NCBI GenBank assembly: GCA_945830575.1
Contig: CALZZE010000006.1
Location: 1-64,000 of the forward strand
DNA from: an uncultured Subdoligranulum sp.
GTDB lineage: Bacteria; Bacillota; Clostridia; Oscillospirales; Ruminococcaceae
Length of the DNA: 64,000 nucleotides
Direction: 5' to 3'
Position numbers and translations under genes: made by a program. Shown here piece by piece: positions 53,988 to 62,391 of this stretch (positions are counted from its first letter, which is position 1; each line of letters starts with the position of its first letter). Under the pieces are notes generated by a model, which did not search any database, was not told the DNA's origin, and was given only the letters and a program-made list of their open reading frames with translations.

Positions 53988-56022
53988 GAGCCGTCACCTC
54001 CTCATAAGCGATATTCTTTCCCCCGCGCAGAACCAGCACGGGGTTGCTGCCATAGCAGACCGGCGTTGTTCCCGCCGCCTCCAGCCATGACGGAGTTTTG
54101 GAGGTACAGAGGATGGCGCCGCACTGCACGCTGTCACTGAGAGCGCCCGCCGCGCAGAACACATCCACCGCCACCGGCTCTTTCAGTCGGATGTTGCCTG
54201 CCATAAAGCCGATGGTTCCTCCTTCGGTTTCCAGCACCAGCAGATTGGCACTGCCTGTATTGTACCACTCCAATGTCAGGTCTGTCAAAACCGTCTGCTT
54301 GCCGTAGGCAGTCTCGTTCTCCAGCGTCAGGCGCGGAACTTGCGGAAAATCCAGTTCCTTCGGGTCCTCACGCAGATCCACCAGCAGCGTCAGGTCGGGA
54401 TTTCCCTGCTCCTGCAGCGCCTGATTGACCTGATTCAGATTGGCCGCGCCGCCCCGGAAAACAACGATTGCCTGCCCATTCTGTGTGATAACCGCACAGG
54501 GCGTTCCCGCTCGGCCCACCAGCTCCACCCGCACCACATCCCTTTGCAGACGCACCCCTGCAAAGACTGCGGCTGCGGCCAGCAGCGCGAGAGCCGGCAC
54601 CAGCGCTTTGCGCAGCGCCGGATTTTTGACAAACCGATGCCAGAGCAGCGCAGCCGCCGCCAGCAGTGCCAGCACGACAAGCGTATATCCTCTGGGCAGA
54701 TTCAGATGGGCAAAGGGCAGAGAGGCGCACCAGTGAATCAGCTGCATCATCCATCGCAGCCACACGCCCAGAAAAAGGCTGGCCGCGTGGGCGGCAAAGG
54801 GAACCGGCGAGAGCAGAAGAACCACAAAGCCCAGCACGAGCACACCTGGGAGCATCCATACCACCAGAAGATTGCACAGAATCCCCGCGCCGCTCACCGT
54901 CATCTGATTGGCGACCAATACCGGCAGCGTGGCCAGTGCGGCCAGCACCGAGATGCGCAGTGTATCCGCCAGCTTTTCCGCCAGTTCCTGATACCATGGA
55001 GCGTTCCCTGCTTTGGCAGAACGCCTGAGTCCGATCTGGATGCCCAGAACGGCGCTGAAGGACAGCTGAAAGCTCACATCACAGGGCGCATAGGGGTTGA
55101 CGATGCAGAAAAGGAGTGCCGCCGCACCGGTAGCGGTGAGCGGGTCATAAGGCTGGAGCAGGAAATCGCCCGCCAGCGCGAACAGAAACACCATACCTGC
55201 ACGGCGCACCGATACCCCGCAGCCGGTGAGCAGCATGTATCCCACCAGCACAACCGCCTGCGCAAGAATGGCAGGGCGGTAAAAGCGGCGGCGTTTGTCG
55301 GTGAGCAGACCGCAGAGCAGGCCGATGTGCAGGCCCGAAACCGCCAGCAGATGCGCCACACCCGCCCCGCGGAACGCGTCGGTGTCCCGGTCATCCAGCG
55401 CCGAGCGGTCTCCCAGCACCATGGCAGCCGCCACGCCGCCCAGCCGTTTGGGCAGCCAGAGCCGCAGCCGCTGTGACAGTTCGGTGCGCAGGTCCAGCAG
55501 ACGGAACCGCAGCGCGGTACTTCGTTCAAGGCGCTGCCCCTGCGCAGCCTCCGCCTGCAAAAACTGTCCCTTCGCCATGCTGGAAAGCCGGTAGCGGTCC
55601 TGTTCCAACGGCGAGAAGGTCAGCTGCGCCGTGAACCGCTCCCCGATCTGCCGCACGGGGATATTTCCGCAGTATACCTTGAAATGCACACGCCTGCCGT
55701 CCAGTTCTTCCACAAGAACCGTACCGCGCAGCTGCTCGCCGGTATAATTGTAGACGCAGTCCGTTTCGGCCAGCGCCGTGACGGTACAGGTTTGGCCCGC
55801 CAGTTTCTGTACCGGCTCCACCGCCACGATTGAGAACAGCAGGAACCACAGAAATCCTGCCACCGCGCCTGCAAACACCCACACCGCCGGACGGGTGCGC
55901 AGCACAGCCGCCAATACAACACAAACAGCCGCCGCAAGGAAAAGTCCCGGCGGCGGCAGAAGTGCCGCAGCGAATACTGCCAGCGCGAAGGAAAACCCAA
56001 GCCCCGCCAGTTTGCGGCTCAT
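53974..56022 (-). CDS. comEC: ComEC/Rec2 DNA-uptake channel protein
   Basis: A 682-residue membrane protein: N-terminal membrane and soluble OB-like part (1-170, DUF4131), then the Competence domain with LAVSGLHIGLLCGLL and GCGVSVRRAGMVF and many membrane segments to about 490. It would carry single-stranded DNA through the membrane in transformation. The C-terminal 200 residues are where a metallo-beta-lactamase domain normally sits, but the HxHxDH metal motif is not present. Competence in this organism is therefore unsure. Three bases after the phosphoribosyltransferase gene. Confidence 0.9.
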   Translation of the reverse strand: MSRKLAGLGFSFALAVFAAALLPPPGLFLAAAVCVVLAAVLRTRPAVWVFAGAVAGFLWFLLFSIVAVEPVQKLAGQTCTVTALAETDCVYNYTGEQLRGTVLVEELDGRRVHFKVYCGNIPVRQIGERFTAQLTFSPLEQDRYRLSSMAKGQFLQAEAAQGQRLERSTALRFRLLDLRTELSQRLRLWLPKRLGGVAAAMVLGDRSALDDRDTDAFRGAGVAHLLAVSGLHIGLLCGLLTDKRRRFYRPAILAQAVVLVGYMLLTGCGVSVRRAGMVFLFALAGDFLLQPYDPLTATGAAALLFCIVNPYAPCDVSFQLSFSAVLGIQIGLRRSAKAGNAPWYQELAEKLADTLRISVLAALATLPVLVANQMTVSGAGILCNLLVVWMLPGVLVLGFVVLLLSPVPFAAHAASLFLGVWLRWMMQLIHWCASLPFAHLNLPRGYTLVVLALLAAAALLWHRFVKNPALRKALVPALALLAAAAVFAGVRLQRDVVRVELVGRAGTPCAVITQNGQAIVVFRGGAANLNQVNQALQEQGNPDLTLLVDLREDPKELDFPQVPRLTLENETAYGKQTVLTDLTLEWYNTGSANLLVLETEGGTIGFMAGNIRLKEPVAVDVFCAAGALSDSVQCGAILCTSKTPSWLEAAGTTPVCYGSNPVLVLRGGKNIAYEEVTALAVQ

Positions 56023-56025
56023 ATC

Positions 56026-56565
56026 TCAGTGGAAGAACAGCGGCAGCGGTTCGAGGAAGATGATGTCGGTGCGCTTGGACGCATCCCCCTCCGCCAGCGC
56101 GGCGCAGCGGCCCACCACGGTGCCGGTGCTCTTGGCGGCCAGCGTCTCCAGCGCATGCAGAGAACCGCCGGTGGAAATCACATCATCCACAATGAGGATG
56201 CGCTTGCCGTTCATAGTTTCAATGTCCTTTTTGTCAATGACCAGCGTCTGCTTGCCTGCCGTGGTAATGGACTGGTCCTCAATGATGACCGGTTCCCTCA
56301 TGTAAAGCTTGGGGCCTTTACGGGCCGGAATCCACTGCTTGCCGCTCTGACGGGCCATCTCATAGGCCAGCGGAATCCCCTTTGCCTCGGCGGTCAGAAT
56401 GACATCAAACTCCGGGCACTTTTTCAAAAGCGCCTCGGCGCAGGCCACCGTCAGTTCCACGTCACTGAACATGATGAATGCGGCGATGTCCATGTGGTCA
56501 TTGACCTTGCAGATGGGCAGGTCCCGGGTCAGCCCCGCCACATGCAGGGTATAGGTATCAGCCAT
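56026..56565 (-). CDS. purine phosphoribosyltransferase (Apt/Xpt-like)
   Basis: A 179-residue type I phosphoribosyltransferase with the PRPP motif ILIVDDVISTGGS near 126-138 and EAKGIPLAYEMAR. Its overall form is that of adenine or xanthine phosphoribosyltransferase-related proteins used in purine salvage; the base is not certain. Located between the HIT gene (49-base gap) and comEC. Confidence 0.85.
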   Translation of the reverse strand: MADTYTLHVAGLTRDLPICKVNDHMDIAAFIMFSDVELTVACAEALLKKCPEFDVILTAEAKGIPLAYEMARQSGKQWIPARKGPKLYMREPVIIEDQSITTAGKQTLVIDKKDIETMNGKRILIVDDVISTGGSLHALETLAAKSTGTVVGRCAALAEGDASKRTDIIFLEPLPLFFH

Positions 56566-56614
56566 GGTCGTATCCTCTTTTCTTTCGTATCAAGTTGCGT
56601 TTCAACGTTCCTGA

Positions 56615-56956
56615 TCAGCCCGGAGGCCAGGCCAGACCGCGCTTTGCCAGCACATGGAAGTGCAGATGCCTGACGCTTTGGCCGCCGTCCGTGCCCACAT
56701 TGGTGACAACACGGTAGCCGCTCTCGTCCACGCCCAGTTCCCTGCACAGGTTGGCAATGACCGCGTAAATATGGCCCAGCAGGGGCGCATCCTCCTCGGT
56801 CAGCTTGGCCGCGGAACCAATGTGGCGCTTGGGGATGACCAGAAAATGCAACGGAGCCTGCGGGTCAATGTCATAAAAGGCCAGCAGGGTATCATCCTCA
56901 TACAGCTTGTTGGAGGGGATCTCCCCCGCCGCGATCTTGCAGAACAGACAATCCAT
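56615..56956 (-). CDS. HIT-family nucleotide-binding protein (HinT-like)
   Basis: A 113-residue histidine-triad protein with CLFCKIAAGEIPS at the start and the active HLHFHV motif near 98-103. Hydrolyses purine nucleotide phosphoramidates or adenylates. ATG 56956 is behind AAAGGAGGAATCCCG; the 12 preceding codons are not conserved. Confidence 0.93.
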   Translation of the reverse strand: MDCLFCKIAAGEIPSNKLYEDDTLLAFYDIDPQAPLHFLVIPKRHIGSAAKLTEEDAPLLGHIYAVIANLCRELGVDESGYRVVTNVGTDGGQSVRHLHFHVLAKRGLAWPPG

Positions 56957-56992
56957 CGGGATTCCTCCTTTCCAAAAAGGTCGATTCAACAA

Positions 56993-59644
56993 TCACTTCA
57001 TGGAGGCAGCCACGATCTCCGGCACGGCATTGAGCGCGTCATCGATCTTGCTGGTGTCGCGCACACCCGCCATGGCGAAGTCCGGCTTGCCGCCGCCGTT
57101 GCCGCCGGCAATGGCCGCGATCTGGCGAACCAGCAGACCCGCTTTCAGGCCGCGGCCCTGCGCCTCCTTGCCAACGCCCACCGCCATGGTGGTCTTGGTG
57201 CCGTCACCGCCCACCAGAACGGTCACGCAGTTGGCGGCCTTGTCGCGGATGCGGTCCACCATCTCCCGCAGCGTATCGCTGCCGGTGCCGGTGAGGTACG
57301 CGCTGACGATGCGCACACCGTCCACATTGGCGGCATTCTCAAACAGGCCGTCAATTTTGGCGGAGGCCAGCTCCGCTTTGGCGGCGGACAGCTGATTGCC
57401 GGTCTCTTTCAGTTCCGCCATCACTGCCTCGGCACGGGCGGGAACATCCTTCATGTTGTTGGCCTTGAGCGCCGCGGCAGTGTGGACCAGCTCAGAGGTA
57501 CGCTCGTCCAGCAGGGCCAGCACGCCGTAACCGGTGGTGGCCTCCACACGGCGGATGCCCGCCGCCACACTGCTCTCGCTCAGAATCTTAAAGCAGCCGA
57601 TCTGGGCAGTGTTCTTCACATGGGTGCCGCCGCAGAACTCGGTGGACCAGCCGCCGGCGTCCACAACGCGGACGATGCTGCCGTACTTCTCACCGAACAG
57701 AGCCATGGCGCCCATCTTCTTGGCCTCCTCGATGGGCAGGTTCTTGATCTCCACATTCAGGGAGGCGAAAATCTGCTCGTTGACGCGGGCCTCCACCTCG
57801 GCCAGCTCCTCGGGAGTCACGGCACTGAAATGGGTGAAGTCAAAGCGGGTGATCTTGTCATCCTGATAGCTGCCAGCCTGATGCACATGGTCGCCCAGCA
57901 CCTCTCGCAGTGCCTTCTGCATCAGGTGGGTGGCGGTGTGGTTGCGGCAGATGTTCATGCGGCGGGTCATGTCCACCGCAGCGGTGACGCTGTCGCCCAC
58001 CTTGATGTTACCCTCCAGCAGCGTGCAGGTGTGCACAAAATAGCCCTTGGGGGTCTTTTTCACCTGCTCCACGCGCAGCTTGCCCTCGGGAGCCGTCAGC
58101 GTGCCGTGGTCGGCCACCTGACCGCCCATCTCGGCATAGAACGGCGTGCGGTCCAGCACAACCAGAACGCCCTCTTTGGCCTCAAAGTCGGTGGAGACGC
58201 CCTCCGACAGTTCCTCGCCCTCGGACAGCGCCAGCACAGCAGCCTGCTCGGTCAGCGTCTCATAGCCGTCAAACTGGGTGGGTGCGGCGTCCAGCTCACC
58301 GAACAGGTCGGCGGCCCAGCCGGAGATGTCCTTGGCAAGGCGCTCGGCACGGGCGCGCTCCCGCTGCTTGGTCATCTCGGTGTGGAAGGCCTTCTCGTCC
58401 ACTTCCAGACCGGCCTCGGCAGCAATTTCCTTGGTGAGATCCAGCGGGAAGCCGAAGGTATCGTTCAGCTTGAAGGCTTCCAGACCGGACAACACCTTTT
58501 CGTGGGCAGCCTTAAGCTGCTCCACCATGCCGCTGAGGATGCTCAGACCGGAATCAATGGTGCGCAGGAACCGCAGTTCCTCGGTGGCGACCACCTTCTT
58601 GATATACGCCTCATGCTCGCGCAGTTCGGGGTAGCCCTCCTCGCTGGACTCGATGACGGTATCCACCAGCTCGGTGAGGAAGGGGCGATGGATGCCCAAC
58701 ATCCGGCCATGGCGGGCAGCGCGGCGCAGCAGACGGCGCAGCACATAGCCGCGGCCCTCGTTGGAGGGCAGGATGCCGTCGGAAACCATGAACACGGTGG
58801 AACGGATATGGTCGGTGATGACGCGGATGGAGATATCGTCCTTCTCGTTGTCGCCGTAGTTTTTGCCGGAGATGCGTTCCACATGGTGCAGCACGGAGGC
58901 CACGGTGTCCACCTCGAACAGGTTGCCCACATCCTGCATCACGCAGGCGAGACGCTCCAGACCCATGCCGGTGTCGATGTTGGGCCGGGGCAGACGGGTG
59001 TAGGTGCCCTTGCCGTCAGAGTCAAACTGGCTGAACACCAGGTTCCAGATCTCCATATAGCGGTCGCAGTCGCAGCCGACGCCGCAGGTGGGCTTGCCGC
59101 AGCCATGCTCGGGGCCGCGGTCATAGTAAATCTCGGAGCAGGGGCCGCAGGGGCCGGAGCCGTGCTCCCAGAAGTTGTCCTCCTTGCCGAAACGAACCAT
59201 GTGATCCTCGGGGATGCCCACCTTCTTGGTCCAGATGTCGTAGGCCTCGTCATCATCCAGATAGACCGAGATATACAGCTTTTCCGCGGGGATCTCCAGT
59301 TCCTTGGTCAGGAATTCCCACGCCCAGGGAATGACCTCCTCCTTGAAGTAATCCTGAAAGCTGAAGTTGCCCAGCATCTCAAAGAAGGTGCCGTGGCGGG
59401 CCGTGATGCCCACGCGCTCGATGTCGGGGGTGCGGATGCACTTCTGGCAGGTGGTCACGCGGTGGCGGGGCGGCTCCTCCTGACCCAGAAACCATTTTTT
59501 CATGGGCGCCATGCCGCTGTTGATGAGCAGCAGGCTGGGGTCATCCTTGGGCACCAGCGGAAAGCTGCCCAGACGCAGATGGTCTTTCGTCTCAAAAAAG
59601 TGCAGGTAGCGTTCCCGCAGTTCGTTCAGTCCGGTCCATTTCAT
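56993..59644 (-). CDS. alaS: alanyl-tRNA synthetase
   Basis: Charges tRNA-Ala and edits Ser/Gly mischarging. The 883-residue protein has the class II catalytic core (LRLGSFPLVPKDDPSLLLINSG), an editing domain with the zinc ligands HTATHL and CGGTHV, and a C-Ala coiled-coil plus DHHA1-type end (GGNGGGKPDFAMAG). ATG 59644 has GGAGAG upstream. Controlled by the T-box leader at 59700-59944. Confidence 0.98.
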   Translation of the reverse strand: MKWTGLNELRERYLHFFETKDHLRLGSFPLVPKDDPSLLLINSGMAPMKKWFLGQEEPPRHRVTTCQKCIRTPDIERVGITARHGTFFEMLGNFSFQDYFKEEVIPWAWEFLTKELEIPAEKLYISVYLDDDEAYDIWTKKVGIPEDHMVRFGKEDNFWEHGSGPCGPCSEIYYDRGPEHGCGKPTCGVGCDCDRYMEIWNLVFSQFDSDGKGTYTRLPRPNIDTGMGLERLACVMQDVGNLFEVDTVASVLHHVERISGKNYGDNEKDDISIRVITDHIRSTVFMVSDGILPSNEGRGYVLRRLLRRAARHGRMLGIHRPFLTELVDTVIESSEEGYPELREHEAYIKKVVATEELRFLRTIDSGLSILSGMVEQLKAAHEKVLSGLEAFKLNDTFGFPLDLTKEIAAEAGLEVDEKAFHTEMTKQRERARAERLAKDISGWAADLFGELDAAPTQFDGYETLTEQAAVLALSEGEELSEGVSTDFEAKEGVLVVLDRTPFYAEMGGQVADHGTLTAPEGKLRVEQVKKTPKGYFVHTCTLLEGNIKVGDSVTAAVDMTRRMNICRNHTATHLMQKALREVLGDHVHQAGSYQDDKITRFDFTHFSAVTPEELAEVEARVNEQIFASLNVEIKNLPIEEAKKMGAMALFGEKYGSIVRVVDAGGWSTEFCGGTHVKNTAQIGCFKILSESSVAAGIRRVEATTGYGVLALLDERTSELVHTAAALKANNMKDVPARAEAVMAELKETGNQLSAAKAELASAKIDGLFENAANVDGVRIVSAYLTGTGSDTLREMVDRIRDKAANCVTVLVGGDGTKTTMAVGVGKEAQGRGLKAGLLVRQIAAIAGGNGGGKPDFAMAGVRDTSKIDDALNAVPEIVAASMK

Positions 59645-59699
59645 GTTGCTTCTCTCCTCTTTTTTCCCCAACAAAAAGCCTCCGCCCCATAAAGCATCG

Positions 59700-59944
59700 G
59701 CTTTCCATCGGTCATGATGGGATTTTCCCGTTACTTCTCAAAGGGACGAAGGCTTGTCGCTTCCGTGGTACCACCCTATTTGCGGTGCAGATACACCGCC
59801 ACTCTTGGCTGCAATAACGCCGCAGACGCGCCCGGGATTGGCCGGGTTGCTCCGGGGTGGCTTTGCCGAACGCTTTGCCGGGTGCTTTTCAGCTGCCGCA
59901 CCCTCTCTGTTGGCCGTTCATCGGCATTGGCCCCATCTTCGCAT
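59700..59944 (-). promoter_or_regulatory. T-box leader sensing tRNA-Ala
   Basis: Minus-strand leader between promoter and alaS. The T-box core GGGTGGTACCACGG is at about 59763-59777, with TGGT complementary to the ACCA end of tRNA-Ala. Upstream are a Stem III hairpin (GCGGTG/CACCGC) and a Stem I with the AGAGAG element and an apical GGGTGC/GCACCC hairpin. In the 3' side of the predicted specifier loop GCC, an Ala codon followed by A, lies at 59859-59861. The CGTCCCTTT end of the antiterminator is also present. A fitting terminator is less clear, perhaps AAAGCC/GGCTTTTT near 59668-59705. Confidence 0.9.
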
Positions 59945-59950
59945 ATTCAC

Positions 59951-59979
59951 TTTATACCACACTTCCAAAATAAAGTCAA
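59951..59979 (-). promoter_or_regulatory. promoter of alaS, overlapping the PBP stop codon
   Basis: TTGACT (-35, 59974-59979), 17-base spacer, TATAAA (-10, 59951-59956) on the minus strand. The TGA within the -35 is the stop codon of the upstream PBP gene. Confidence 0.85.
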
Positions 59980-61583
59980 TAAGAATTTTCCAGCACATGG
60001 AGCGCGTTGGCGATGCGGGCAAAAATTGCCGCGCTGGAGGTTGCTGGCTCCAACACGCCGTCCTGCAGAACCGTGATGGTGTAGTGCGGCTGCTCTGCCG
60101 GGTAAAAGCCGCTGAACCAGTAATTCAGCAGTTCCTCGCCCTCCGCCGTAAACTGCCCGGTCTGGGCGGTTCCGGTCTTGCCGCCCGCCCCGCCTTCCTC
60201 CGGCGCGGCGTCGCCGCCGATGCCCTCCTCCACCACCGTACACAGCATACTGCGCAGCACGCGGGCCACATCAGCGGAGCAGGCGCGGTGGGGCTCCCGT
60301 GTCCGGCAGGGTTCCAGAATAGCCCCTGCCGCATCGGTGACGCCCAGAACAAACCGGGGCGTTTGATACTCCCCGCCGTCCGCCACCGCGTTCATCATGG
60401 CTGTGATTTGCAGCGGCGTGACCGTCAAGGCGCCCTGCCCAAAGCTGACCACCGCTAACTGCCCCGGGTTTTCCAAATCTTCTTCGTCCGGCACGACCCC
60501 CGCGGCAGACACCAGCCCGGGCGCTGCTGTACAGGCGGTTCCGAATCCAAATTCCTGCGCCGTTCGCAAAATTGCCTGTCCGCCCAGCAGCTGTCCCAGT
60601 TCCACAAAATAGCAGTTGCAGCTTTGCGCCAGAGCGCCCCGCAGGTTTACCTCCCCGTGGGCGCGACCAAGAGCGCAGCGGTATGTTTGTCCCGCCGCCT
60701 CCACGCTGCCGGTGCAGTCGTAACTGAACCAGTCCAGCCCGTTTTCGTAGGCAGCCGCAGCCAGCACCACCTTAAATACCGACCCTGCACTGAAAGCGGA
60801 AAACGTCCGGTTGATGAGGGAGGTATCGTTGGCCTGGATGCTGTCCGCCACGCGTTCCCCATCATAAGCAGGCATGCTCACGCTGGCAAGCAGCTGGCCC
60901 GTGGCGGTGTCCATCACAAGAATACAGCCACGCGGCATGTCCTGCGCCGCGATGCCCTCACAGATGCGCTGGATATCCGCATCCAATGTGAGCCGCACCC
61001 CCTGTCCGGTTCCCTGTTCCAGCGTTACGATTTCCGGCTGGCTCCCCGCCTGCAACGCGCCCCGGGCGGTGGTCCTGCATCGGACGGCCTGCCGGTTCCC
61101 GGAGCCGGAAAGAACGGAATCAAAGGCTTTTTCCATCCCTGTCACACCATGTCCTTCTCCGTTCAGATATCCCAGCAGGTGGACTGCAATGGGCGTTTGG
61201 AGGCTCCTCGCCGCATCCTCGCAGGTAAAAATCCCCAGAGAGGACAAGTCCCGTTCCGTCTCCACCAGAAACGGCGAGGAGGTGTTGCGCCGCTCATACA
61301 AAAGAGTCTGGGATTCGTAGGAAACATAGGGAAACAGGGTGGAGTAACTGGAGTCCCCGGGGACGCACAGCGCATACCAGCGCTTGGCGGCGCCGGTAAG
61401 AAGGCGGCCGTTCCGGTCTGTAAAGTCTCCTCGCTTGACAGGCAATTCCGTCTCACATACCGTCTGGGAACCGGCATTGGCGGCATAGGCTGTCTCGGTT
61501 CCCACCCAGTACACCCGGCACAGCACCACCGCAAACAGAACCAGCAGTGTACAGCAGACAAAGCTCAGGCGACGCACCGACAC
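59976..61583 (-). CDS. class B penicillin-binding protein (transpeptidase)
   Basis: A 535-residue D,D-transpeptidase of the FtsI/SpoVD/PBP2 type: one membrane anchor (about 8-30), a short pedestal domain, and the transpeptidase with SVFK (catalytic Ser), SCN and KTGT motifs in order. It crosslinks peptidoglycan; whether for division, elongation or sporulation is not clear. No PASTA domain. Start chosen at GTG 61583 behind AAGGGGG; a TTG at 61634 is in frame but lies near the MITE-like element. Follows the vanZ-like gene, from which it is split by that element. Confidence 0.9.
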   Translation of the reverse strand: MSVRRLSFVCCTLLVLFAVVLCRVYWVGTETAYAANAGSQTVCETELPVKRGDFTDRNGRLLTGAAKRWYALCVPGDSSYSTLFPYVSYESQTLLYERRNTSSPFLVETERDLSSLGIFTCEDAARSLQTPIAVHLLGYLNGEGHGVTGMEKAFDSVLSGSGNRQAVRCRTTARGALQAGSQPEIVTLEQGTGQGVRLTLDADIQRICEGIAAQDMPRGCILVMDTATGQLLASVSMPAYDGERVADSIQANDTSLINRTFSAFSAGSVFKVVLAAAAYENGLDWFSYDCTGSVEAAGQTYRCALGRAHGEVNLRGALAQSCNCYFVELGQLLGGQAILRTAQEFGFGTACTAAPGLVSAAGVVPDEEDLENPGQLAVVSFGQGALTVTPLQITAMMNAVADGGEYQTPRFVLGVTDAAGAILEPCRTREPHRACSADVARVLRSMLCTVVEEGIGGDAAPEEGGAGGKTGTAQTGQFTAEGEELLNYWFSGFYPAEQPHYTITVLQDGVLEPATSSAAIFARIANALHVLENSY

Positions 61584-61640
61584 AAAAAACCGCCCCCTTT
61601 CGGGCTTAGTATGCCCATGGAAAGGGAGCGGCAAACCGAT

Positions 61641-61820
61641 TTAAGGCAGCGCCGCATAATTCTTCGTGCCGATACAGCGAGCGAGGTGCGCCAGCTGCTA
61701 AGCAAAAAGCGCAGATAATACTTTTTGTATTATCGAGCATTTTTGCAACGCAGATGGTGTGCCGCAGCCGCCGGAGCGGTGCGCAAGGCGTTAGCCGTGA
61801 ATTGTGCGGTGTTGCCTTAA
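61641..61820. mobile_element. 180-bp MITE-like element
   Basis: Terminal inverted repeats of 22 bases: TTAAGGCAGCGCCGCATAAT at the left and, on the opposite strand at the right, TTAAGGCAACACCGCACAAT (3 mismatches in 22). No coding capacity; the middle carries a perfect GATAATAC/GTATTATC hairpin around five T. It sits between the vanZ-like gene and the PBP gene, and its right end supplies the TAA stop of the vanZ-like frame. This is the form of a non-autonomous transposable element; no matching transposase is in the window. Confidence 0.78.
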
Positions 61821-62275
61821 GGCTGCTTTTTGCAGCAGCGCCAAAAGAACCTGACCAGAAACACGCACAAAACGCCCAGACACACGCCGATGGCATCCAA
61901 CAAAACGTCCTTCGCCAGCATGGCCCGGCCCGGCACAAAATACTGATGGACTTCATCACTGACCGCGTACAAAACGCACGCGGCGACGGCGACAAGTCCC
62001 TGTTTCCGGGCGCTCCATGCCGGGCGATACGCCTGCACGGTGCAGGCCATGCATACGCCCAGCGCAAGAAAAACATAAACATGCGCCCATTTGCGCACAT
62101 TGGCAAAACTGTTGGGGCTGAACCATTCCGGAATAAAGCATTCCGCTCCGGTGCCGTGCAAGGTCTGTTCCACCGAGTTGCTGAGCGCACCGGATACCTC
62201 CGCCGGCTGGGAGGAAAAGAAAAAAATCGCTGCCATGACGCCCACGGTTGCCAGCAGTGCCATTCGTTTTTTCAT
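61817..62275 (-). CDS. VanZ-like membrane protein
   Basis: A 152-residue VanZ-family protein with four membrane segments and the family motif SDEVHQYFVPGR near 104-115; the KWAHVYVFLALG segment is also typical. VanZ itself gives low-level teicoplanin resistance; chromosomal relatives are of unknown function and this alone does not imply resistance. The stop codon lies within the MITE-like element, so the last residues may be altered. Transcribed from the promoter at 62296-62324, AGGAGGGG before the ATG. Confidence 0.88.
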   Translation of the reverse strand: MKKRMALLATVGVMAAIFFFSSQPAEVSGALSNSVEQTLHGTGAECFIPEWFSPNSFANVRKWAHVYVFLALGVCMACTVQAYRPAWSARKQGLVAVAACVLYAVSDEVHQYFVPGRAMLAKDVLLDAIGVCLGVLCVFLVRFFWRCCKKQP

Positions 62276-62295
62276 GTTCTCCCCTCCTTTTTTCT

Positions 62296-62324
62296 ATTAT
62301 ATGTCCTTTCCCGCCTTTCGTCAA
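62296..62324 (-). promoter_or_regulatory. promoter of vanZ-like and PBP genes
   Basis: TTGACG (-35, 62319-62324), 17-base spacer, TATAAT (-10, 62296-62301) on the minus strand. Confidence 0.85.
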
Positions 62325-62338
62325 ACCATCAGACACAG

Positions 62339-62368
62339 AAAAGGGCCGCAGCCCTGCGGCTGCGGCCC
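62339..62368 (-). terminator. groEL terminator
   Basis: Perfect 11-bp GC-rich stem GGGCCGCAGCC/GGCTGCGGCCC with a 4-base loop, followed on the minus strand by TTTTCTG. Confidence 0.88.
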
Positions 62369-62391
62369 AAAATTTCGGGATAGTCGTTATA

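Noticed and set aside
56654-59692. Open frame of about 1000 codons on the plus strand opposite alaS
   Set aside because: Same antisense artefact; low-complexity translation, no start context, and alaS is certain.
61606-62190. Alternative minus-strand frame across the vanZ-like gene and MITE
   Set aside because: It is a shifted frame; the VanZ motif SDEVHQYFVPGR is in the frame 61817-62275, and this one only passes through the element.
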